This document shows positions 41,201 through 52,000 of a DNA stretch of 64,000 nucleotides, in pieces; position 1 is the first letter of the stretch; each line of letters begins with the position of its first letter. The notes under the pieces are model-generated. The model was not told the DNA's origin. It was given only the letters and a program-made list of their open reading frames with translations, and made no database searches. The position numbers were made by a program, and so were the translations under genes. Source of the stretch: Hemibagrus wyckioides (lineage: Eukaryota > Chordata > Actinopteri > Siluriformes > Bagridae); NCBI RefSeq assembly GCF_019097595.1, contig NC_080720.1, positions 20,258,352 to 20,322,351 on the forward strand, given 5' to 3'.

Positions 41201-44200
41201 AGCTCAAAATAATATATACATTTCTTATTATTTTTTTTATATTATATTTTCATCAGTAGTCCCAATCATTCTGGATGGCATTATCATTTGTATGTCGTAG
41301 TGAAAAGCCAGCATTACACCTCAGAAGAAATCAGAAATCAGAAGACTTAATGACGAAGCAATGAAAGAACATTCAAAGTAAGCAAGTAACCTAAAAACTT
41401 CAAACTTGATGCAGCATGATCTTTTCAGCATGTTGATATGCATTTAAAACAAATGTCCTTACTTGTTAAGTGAAACTGACTAGTAACATTAACCTCCACA
41501 CTTTGTTAGCTGCAGGAGCATGTTTCTGTAGCACAAGATTTTCATTGTTTTCGTATATTCTGAATCCTGATTACATTTGACAGTAAAAGCTGACTTGACA
41601 ACAGAACACAAGAGGGAGTGTGGGAATAACATCAAGACTGTGATCTGGTTACAAGCATAAGCCAAAGGCAAGTGCTGTAGATCATTACAAGCTTGATGTT
41701 ATTTTGTGATAACGCATGACAGCAGCTCTAGCACATCCAGCCCTGTTCCCCTACAGAGAACTGAGAACTGAAATGGAGACAGTCTGAAAATAAGGCTGTT
41801 GCTGAACTAAAGAGAACAAAATGGACATTTAAGCCCCATCGTGCCTTGTAATATGGAAAGTGAGGTTCCTGCTAAATAGCAAAGGGGAAGTCAGAGATAA
41901 AATCAAGGTAAATTTGGCTATACAAAGTACAAATAAAGCATACTGGTGCTTCATGCATATATCAGGGGATTTATATCATATTTCATCCTCCAGCATTTTA
42001 ACTATTAATTTTCTTAGCTGGCCATCTAGGCAGAATAGTACACACAAGACTTGCTGCATGCTAAGATGAGTTACGCTTATAGTTCACTGCTCAGCGAACA
42101 CGTGGCAGATTAGACCACATCTGAGTTCTGTTTATGTCTTTGTACAGGCTGGTTTTCCAACAGCAACCTGTAATCATAAGGACAGTGACACGACAGTCAC
42201 ATAAAGCCACTAATGCTCTGAATAGAGCTGTGGAGGAAACCAGTTGATATGTGCTATACAAGCCATATAAGTAAAGAATTAATAGTGTAGTGGACTGCAA
42301 TTTAATGTATGTAGATACCTATATGCCCAACCATGTAAACTTGGATTACCATCCAACCCTGGATTACCTTCAGGAAGGTGCTCATAAGGAACAACAAGGA
42401 AATTTCAGTAGGTACATGGAGATGGACAATAAGAGAAAACAGGTTTGCCAATGACCAACTTGCAATCTGAAAACCATCAGCTTTTCATCACCTATCTCCC
42501 AGGCTACCAGCTGGTTGTCACACTTAATCCCTCAACTACCCACTTCCTCACACCTCACAGAGTACACATTAACAGTCATCAACAGAATTACTGATGCCTA
42601 TTCATCAGCGACAGTGATGATTGTTTGAGGTTGGTTCAGTTCTTCAGTTATGGAAAAACTGTGCACAGTATCAGTACCTAAGAAGAATAAGCTTAGGGGC
42701 CTCAATGATTATAGACTAATAGCAATGACATCTTATATCATGGAGACACCCAAGAGTCTTGTCTTGGTCCACTTCAGCGTCCTTGTTCATGAAACATGGG
42801 ACCCCATTTCCTCTTGCATATCAGCCCCAGGATAGCTGAGTAATTATTTACATCCTGCAGAGGGCTTACTCTTACTTGAATAAACCTAGCAGTACTGTGA
42901 GGACTATGTTTTTTTACTTCTCTACTGCTTTCAACACAATCCAGTCACCATTTCAAGGAAGGAAACTGGATGAAATGCAGGTGTGTATCCTTATGATCTC
43001 ATCTCATGGATCACAGACTTCCTGGCTAGCAGACCACAGTTTGTAAGGCAAAGGAACTATAAGTCTAAAAAGGTAGTGAGCAACAAAGGAAGCCCCCAGA
43101 GGAAGGTCCTTTCTCATTTCCTGTTTACCCTCTGCCCTTTTGACTTCAAGTACAAATTGATGTCATGTCACTTACGGAAGTTTTTAACATTGTACATGTC
43201 TTTCTAATCTGTCCATTAGGTTTTTACAATGTATTTCTCCTTTGGATGTAGTATTAAATTGTCTTTTTGTGCGTTGTAGCTGAATGTAGGATGGATGTTG
43301 TAAGGTCTTTGGGCTGCGCATATCTCTTCATTGTTTTGTGTGGTCTTGAGGAATGGCATGCAAATAAGAATTCCATTGTACATCAGGGCACGTGACATTT
43401 CAGTCACTTGCCTTGACTTGATCTCAGATGAATCTGCTATTGTTGGGTGTGTGGATGATTTACAGTTTAGATCTTGTTCAACAACTTTGTGAATGCCTTT
43501 TGTGTGAGGCTAGAACCCTATGCAGATGGCTATTTCCAATGACCTGCTGGACTGTTTATGACTGAATAGAACCCATCCTAATCCTGTCTGACATGTATCT
43601 GTACCAACATTTAGACAATGGACAGAATCAACTTTTCAAAAGGTAAGAGTCTGTCTTTGGGTCAAATTTAGACCCCCGCCAAATGGTAGAGCCAAGGACA
43701 ATAGACAATGGTGTCCAAACTGATGAGCCTGTTGCCTTCCACTGTCACAGCATACTTTGAAAAGAACTTTTGACACTCTATGGATGCAAACACAATGAAG
43801 CAAGATGCAAAATATCTCTCATCTCACAAGAACATTCTGATGCTTGAGTAATACATACCGTCTAGTGTAATGATCTGAAATTAGCCTGTTTTTCAAAAGT
43901 GCATTTGATTTTCTAGCAAGAATTATCTGTAACATCTATCTGTGGCTTCTTTTTGCTGTATCTAGTAAAACAGATTTTAACCACCTCCTGGTTACAGTCA
44001 GAATTGACCTGCCCTTCAAAAAAGGTTATCTTGAACAGTCTGTTGCTTTGGAGACTCCTGTGTTACTATATTTAATTTGGTGTAACTTTGCCATTTTCTG
44101 TGGAGGTATTATTTTCACATAATAGCTTCCTTTTTGTCTGGTGGTTCTATTCTAAGCATTAAAAAAGCTTCGGGTTTGTAGCCACATAAACCCCTAATAC

Positions 44201-45992
44201 CCCAACAAGAGCCTACCAATCACTAGCCTTCTAGAACAGAAGTAAGATCTTACCCGTTTGCAAGATTATCGTCATCATCATCATCCTCATTCAGACTCTT
44301 GCTCATTAGGTCAGAGTCGCTCAGGTAGCCAGATTTGAGGTCGCCATCGCCTGTGTCCAGGTTCTCTATGAGTTCAATGTGGGAGGTGTTGCTGAGGCGG
44401 CTCGAGCAGCGGGCAGGCATAGTATGAGAGGTGTATTGGGATGCAGCTTTTGAACCCAGCGGGTAACCAGTGGAAGATGGGGCATCGCCAGCCTGCAGGC
44501 GGGGGCTTGCCTGGCCATGACGCCAGGACAGTGGAGAGGATCGGTTGGAGAGGCTGGAGACACTACGGGCATTGGTGTCATCACTGTCATAGCACATGCT
44601 ACTGTCCAGGCAACTGAGAAAAAACAAGAACAAGACATTTTTAAACTTTTTAGATATTCACAAAATATCTCTCGTATATTAATGATATATTTGCAAACAA
44701 ATCTGTCACTTAAAAGATAATTCTTGACAAATTATTCATCCACATTCTGTGACAAAATTAAATCGAAGAGGCAGTGTTCATGTGTTCAATACCAGTCATA
44801 CAAAATCTGCGTGTATGTGTAGATGCAGAACCTGGCCTCAGATTCACTCTAGAGAAATGTCAATCGCATAATGAGAGAGTTTAAAAAGAGGGATGGCTTG
44901 ACAAGTCATATGACATTCAAGATAAATGGCTCAACAGTGTTATTATAATAAATTAAGCAACCATTGTGTTTAAAGAATAACTTTGATCTAATGTGTCATT
45001 TACAGTTGATTGCACGTCATTCTGTCAGTCCTGTAACAATAGGTCTGAGAAAAGTTTGTGTGAGAGACACTTTACTTAATTCTGGATGTGAATTAAAAAC
45101 CTGGAACGTCTGGATAGACTTGTATGGGTGTGGAGAAAATCTGGGCATTCCATTACATGCCCTGAGATGACTAAATGGAGATTACTGAACTAAAAAATTG
45201 GGTAGTACTCAACTACAACTTTGGAGTCAATAATACTATAAACATTACGTTTTATCCAATTAATTTCTTTTTTAAATACTAAAAAGGATATTTCCAACAT
45301 AAAACATTTCACTTTCATAGATAAACATTCGAATCATATATCACTTTATATTTAACATAATCATTTTAGGTAATGTCACACTGCATACATGCCTTTTTCA
45401 GAGGCACATATTCAGAGGCACAGCAGTTCAGATAGTTGTTAAGTGGATTATAAAAGATATGCAATAAAGGCCTGTAAGGAAGAGGGATATGATGTGCAGC
45501 AACAGGAATCTAAAATATTAAGCGTTCTCTTAAGATCATGGGTCAGGGGTCTGCTGAAGAGATCAAAACGCTGTGGAGATATTGCTAAGCCCAGCATGTC
45601 CAGTATAGCTCTCTACAGTGTTTAGTAGACTCTGGCTTCTCTTAAAAGACTAAGAGATATGAGCTGGACAGATAGTATGTGGGTTTAATTGGGAGTTTGG
45701 CTTTTATTGATAGTGAAAGCTGTACAAGCAGTTTTGTATTTGTGAAGAATTGAAGCCAGGTGTTTGGACAGCAAAAGTGGCAACTTTCCCCAAAGCATCT
45801 TTGTGTCTTTGTGCAAGTGTGTGTATGCGTATGTGTGTGTGTGAGTGAGTGTGTGTGTGTGTGTCTATGACTGGGTCTTTGTTTTTGTACACAGTGTGTT
45901 TGGCACCGTAAATGCTGTTTACAAGCAGTTTTGGTTTCTTAAGCTCAATGAATTGCTCTGTAAATATAAGATATCCTTGAGTATGTGAATAC

Positions 45993-46027
<35 letters not shown>

Positions 46028-49000
46028 TGTGTGTGTGTTGTGTGTTACCCGTGGCTGAGCTGGGTGCCTCGCAGGCTGGACATGGTATCTTCCAGATTCT
46101 GCCGGAGATCCAGAACATTCTGAACAGTCCGCTTCCTCTGAGACTCTCGATCTGCCAATGACACCAGCAGCTCAGTAACAGTCATTTTCACCTGACACAT
46201 CCATAAATGTGACAAAAAGCATTTTTCTTAAAACATGTAAACGTTTCTGGTAAAGAAGCATTTGGTTTACTGTACTGTAAACTGTTAAATTATTCCGTTT
46301 GGCATAAACTTGCCAGAAATGTAAATGTAAATAAACTTAGTAGCGGCATCAGCTCTTGGGAAAAACTTGGACTGCAAACACATACAAGTATCTCCCATTA
46401 ACACTTGTATACCTGGCTGCATGCAGAGGTAAATTCAATATTTGCAAGGTAAATTTAATATTTAAGCATGGTCAGAGTCATCTTATCAATGTGCTTACAT
46501 TCATTTTTAGGGCTGAGCAATCAGATTATTCAAATTACATTTATCTTGCTTAGGAATGTCAACGATTTTCAATAACACCTAAAACACAACCTTTAAACAC
46601 AAGCATGTGGCTTCCCTAAAAATTATGGGATAGAAAATGCTGACCGAAGAAGCAGATAGTGGTTTTACCACAGTCCAACTGAAATATTGTGCAACTTAAA
46701 AGCAAGATACAGTTTAGAGTTAAATAAATAAATGTTATGATGATATATAAATGAAAGGGTTATCAGTATTATCAATATATTTCTCCAAGAATAGTGTATG
46801 AAAATAAATTGTAATGATGACGTTAATCAAATTTGTCTTCATTAACAGTGTGGCTTCCACCCTCATTATTTGGCAGATTTTAAAATAGCTCTTGATCCAG
46901 AACATCCAATTTTTTGCACGATGGGCAAGAACAATGATGACACAAAGCATGAAGCTTAAGCAGGGGAGAAAGTCACATGATTAACTGCTGAGAGCTGACA
47001 GAGACAAGAAAAGCTTTATCTATATATATTGTATTTCTACATTAACATCACCACAAGATTCCAAACTAAGATCATAATCTGTGGGATGAAGATTGAATTA
47101 GTAAAATCATGTCAGTGTTTTGGTAATTCTTTGTGCTTGTGCCCTGTAAAGAAAATGTACCCCATACATTCTTATAAAAGTCGATCCTCAAGATAAAGCA
47201 ATGATATAAACTAAAGCATTCTAAAGGTAAAGCATTCTCTGATATCTTCCAGGAGAGAAAAATATTCTGTGGACTTCACAGAGCCAAAAAATTAATGAAT
47301 CAATAGTGTTATATTTACGTGTTTAATATTGCCCTTTAATGGCATTCCACTGTTTCTTGGGTGCATTTACAGCCCAAGACATGAATGTCAGCATGACATA
47401 TTGTGGTTATCTGAATCTGCCAGACAGTGGTGGTGGACAACTCAATAGAGTCAATGTCACAGTGAAAAAACTGACTAAAGGTCAAGAGCTGAATCACACA
47501 ACTGAGACATGCACATGTGAAACTCAACTCTGAATACAGCCCTAAATGCGAAAAAAAAAAAAAAAATCAGTTGATGAGAACCAGGTGAAATAACATGGAT
47601 AGAAAAATTAATTTCCATTAGTGAGATTAGAGATTTCCATTAGGGAGCTAATCTGATAGCAGTGATTGTCCCTGCAGTACTAGAACTAAATAACAAATGC
47701 CCACACACAGTGTTTCAAATGTTATCAAGCCATTTCCTAAATGTCATGCTTTGGATCTGGCATAGCAACAAAACTAAAATACCAGCACATTGTCTTGCCC
47801 ATATACCCATCCACATGCAATGAACTGGAGAAGCCAGATAATTAGGCCTTCACCCCCACAGAATAATGCTACTTTAATATAATAATGCAGGGGATTTAAA
47901 ATAGTCCCGGTCAAGAAATAAGCTCTGTGAACAATTGGTATTGGAAACAAAACAGTTAAAGCCAATTCAGCAAAAAAATAAATGACTAAATAAGTGGTCA
48001 TTCCATCAATCATGTATCTTCAGAAAGTGCTCCAGTATATCACTACATCTTTTCCATTTTACATGTATCTCACACAAACCACTTTCTGCTTGCAACTGGT
48101 TTACCTGGCCTATACATGGGTGATCACCATGTCATCAGCACGTCCAATCAATCCCATGGTGCAGTTAGGCATGATGCTTGCTGTGACATTATTAATGGCT
48201 GTATTGAGCTGGAGAGAGAGAGAGGGACTCCAGGACAGTACAAGGGTTATGGCAGAACTGGATATCCCTTGTCAGTCATACACCATTCCCACGGGAGCCA
48301 AGGAATTAACAAGTGTCCTAATTAGTGGTCACTCAAGGGATTGCAGTTGTATAAATAGTAAATTATGTACAGGATCAGTCTAATTTATCAATTAAGCAGT
48401 GATCAGTAGAGATATGACAGGCATGTAATTGTTCTCCCATGTTAGTTACACCGTACAATCACTCTGTAAATAAATCAGAGCACATATTATATAAATGAGT
48501 TCAGTGTTATGTAACACACCAATGGCCAACATTTCTAAATGGAGCATGAAAACCGTAGGGCTATCAAAGTACACTCATATTTCAGTATAAATTTAATGCT
48601 CAATGCAGCCCAAAGTATGTAAAAAAGCATCCATACACAGCATGCTGTTATACAGCTTAGTGGGATGAAACATATGGTGCAGAAATTAAATTTTAAGGTC
48701 ACAGAGTCCAGAGCGACACATTTACTTCCTGGGTGGTAGAAGTAGGTCACTCACACAGACGGTGAAAGTGTAAAACAGTAAAACTACTGCAGGTCCTTTC
48801 TGGCTCCTGATTATCCGTGTATTTATGTAACCATCCCAAGATTATAACTGCTGTTTTATTATGTTTCTCATTCAGAATCCCCTCCTGTGCTTCTGCCTCT
48901 ACTGCAGTGTCCCTGCTCTTTTTAACTCTCCTTGAGATGGGAGTTAAAAACACAGTCAGGCTCCTCATTGTGTGTTCTACCAAAAATACAAGCTTTATGC

Positions 49001-52000
49001 TCAGAATGTTAATTTCCCCTTTTGTAAGAAACGCAATACCAAAGAAACATTGTGCCCTCTAAACTTGGCTACATATCTTTCTGGCTTCCTTTTTTTCTTT
49101 TTGGTTTCGGTCTGTCCTTTTTACCATTCTGTTTTTATGCTGCCAACTCAACTGAAGTCTGTTGTGTACAGTGCACCACAGCCAAGCACGAGGAGCCAAA
49201 TGTATCCACAGGCTCTTAAGTTTCTGTCTCTTGTGTCTGCCTCTCAATTCAACCCATTGTCCTGCTGCAGATATTTCAGTCAGAGTTTCTGCATGGGCCT
49301 AAAGCCCAGTCCAGCTGCACAACATTGTAACACAGCAGCTGCATGCACAGTGAAAACCAATGTTTTATTCTCTATCTCAATATGGTCGCCATTCAAGTGT
49401 AAGTATGCTGTTTCTGTTGGCATGACTGAGAAAGATTACAAGTGATGAAGTCCATAAGGAAGTCCATTATGCTGGAGTATGCAGCACAGAATCCTGAAAC
49501 GCATTTTTGAAATGATACGCTATGAAAAATCACATACATTATGAAAGAGAAGTGATGAACAATACTATTGATCTTCAGTCTTCAGACTCCAGTGGTTTAT
49601 TCTTGACATAAATACTGATAAACACTGTTCAACAACTAATGGAATATCAGAAACCACTGTTTTCTTTTTTTTTACTTGGACTGTATTTTTTTGGGTGTTC
49701 CCATCACTAAGGCTCAGTCAGTATGTGTAACATTTCTTTTAAATTCTAACTAGATGGTGCAATAGTCCTTCATGTAGACTGTTGATGGAGGAGCCCAATT
49801 TGCCTGAGTCAATATGTTGAATCCAGGCCAAAGTTTGCTATCATTAGCCAGCAAGTCATTTAAGCAAGGAGCGGCTGTGAAAACGAACTTTTCAACAAAC
49901 AACCTCAAACATCTAAGCCAGAAAACCAAGACATAACTAAGTACATCTTCCATGCATAGTGTCCACTTATATCTGTTCTTACAGGAAAATATAAAATGTA
50001 AATTAAATACATATCACTGGAAACTATTAATCCATTATCCTGATTTCTGTTGTGCTTGACACTATTTGCTATTGTCAGTTTGGCATGTCTCTGGTAACTG
50101 TGCAACCTTTCTACACAAAAGCCTAAATCAAGTAAAAAATACTGCCTGTGCCAAATAGACTCTAATGTACACTTAGCCTTTCAGAATTGAAGATTTGTTT
50201 AATCCCTTACATTTTCATCATTTACAGATATTGCTACGTTTTTGATTAATAATATTGTAAAGTAAGTGTTATCTTGAAAAGTTCATTATGTATATGATAC
50301 TGTATATATGCCATTTTAAATCATATAAAACACCTAAAGAATATATTCTTAATAAACTTGTGTAAATTAGGAGCAACAGGAGTAACATTTGTTTTTGAAA
50401 AGTTTATATGAAGTTTATATAAAACTGGTCTGGCCAATCACAGCAAATACAGCAATGTCAAGTCTTCTGCTAATAAATTATAATTAAAAACATAATATTT
50501 CACTATAACAATATTATCTTACTGTCATGGTCAATGTTAGCATGGTACTGTTTCATCGGGCAGCTTTGAGGAAAGAGTTTTCGTACTTTGTCTCACAAAC
50601 ATATTATGATATATAATCTGTATAGCTTCCTTTGCATCTAAAATTAGAAAACCAGATCATTCATTTTGTAGATGCAGTTATCCTATTTAGGCAATGTGAT
50701 ATCTAACTAATGGAACAACATTTTTATATCCATGATATGATTCAATTTACCAATCTGCCATGAACTTATAAAACAATTGTAGAATAAGCAAATGTGTTAG
50801 ATTTGCCAATATAGGTTTACTATATTGGCGTGAAATGCATGGATTTACATTTAGATGATTTATTGGCTAGCTAGCCAAGATTACCTCCTATACTGATATA
50901 TAATGAAATATTTAGCTTTGTTGTGTCAGAATAGCTAGGAGAAATAGGCTTGGCTATGCATGTACCTAATGTGTTGTTCCTGATACCAGGTCAGGCAGCT
51001 AGGGAGGTATATTGAGAGGACATTTAGTTGAATTCAGTCTGTATTAAACAGTATTAAACTAATAATATTTGCATAGGTTAATAATGTCTAGGGAGTCACT
51101 GATATGGGCTCACTGTGGATAGGTCATTCATTTATACCTAAAATAATGCATCAGGTTAGTTGGACTATTAAAGCAGGAACATCGCAGAATTGCACTGGTC
51201 ATTCTAGCAAATTGTGCATACTTGACTTATCTAAAACAACTGTAAAGATTTTGGCAAATGGTAAAAATTGAATAAAATAAGAATTAAAAAATGGAAGTCA
51301 TAGGGATGCTGTTACTTCTGATATTTAAGCTTTTGCATTATTGCACTTAAATAGCTAAGAGGATGAAAACATTTGACAGCAGTCAACCTTTCAAATGGAT
51401 GGAATTATTATTATTTTATTTATTTTTTATTTTATTATTATTAAGTTAGTCCTCCCTGACACTTCAGATGTCCTTTTTACATGCCGGAGAAGATTAAAAA
51501 AAGCATCCAAGCTGAACCTAATACAATCTTCCTATAGGAAATGATGAATATAACACCAACAATCAGGTCAAATTGACAGTGGACAAAATAACCGCAACAC
51601 AGTTTTGTCTTGATGTACACAATGCAATGAATTAAAATGCTCTGATATACCTGCATAATGTGCCTCAGTGGATTCTAAGTCAAAAAAGGTTTGATGGTGA
51701 TTAGCAAAAAGGTATCTCTCTTCCCCATGCTTGCTATCACTGACAAGGTTGCAGCATTTGTTAATGGCTGTGGAAACGTGGCTGGAACGAAAATAAGGGC
51801 GAGCATCAGTGTAAGCTGTAAATTAATTCAATATATGCCTAATTTATTTTGCTCTGCTCTCTTCAGCCATTCCCTGATAGCAGCCATTACCTCATTACAG
51901 CTCAGAGTAGAGCAACACCAGTCCTGAAAACCAGCACACACACACACACGCATACACACCCACCCACATGCATACACTCAGGCACTGCAGTGGGCAGACA

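Larger units (their letters stand above)
28342..44253 (-). other. Intron 3, upstream part
   Basis: About 16 kb between exon 3 and the internal start exon. Holds several microsatellites, a fish repeat (37565-37780), the intact Tc1-like transposon and the LINE relic at 42640-43610. I saw no further exon. Confidence 0.75.
44614..46048 (-). other. Intron 2
   Basis: AT-rich with a TG microsatellite and the GA/GT tract at the exon 2 donor. Confidence 0.85.

Noticed and set aside
48972..49445. Plus-strand 157-codon frame in nav1 intron 1
   Set aside because: No recognisable motif, no neighbouring exon and an ordinary intronic setting; probably a chance frame.
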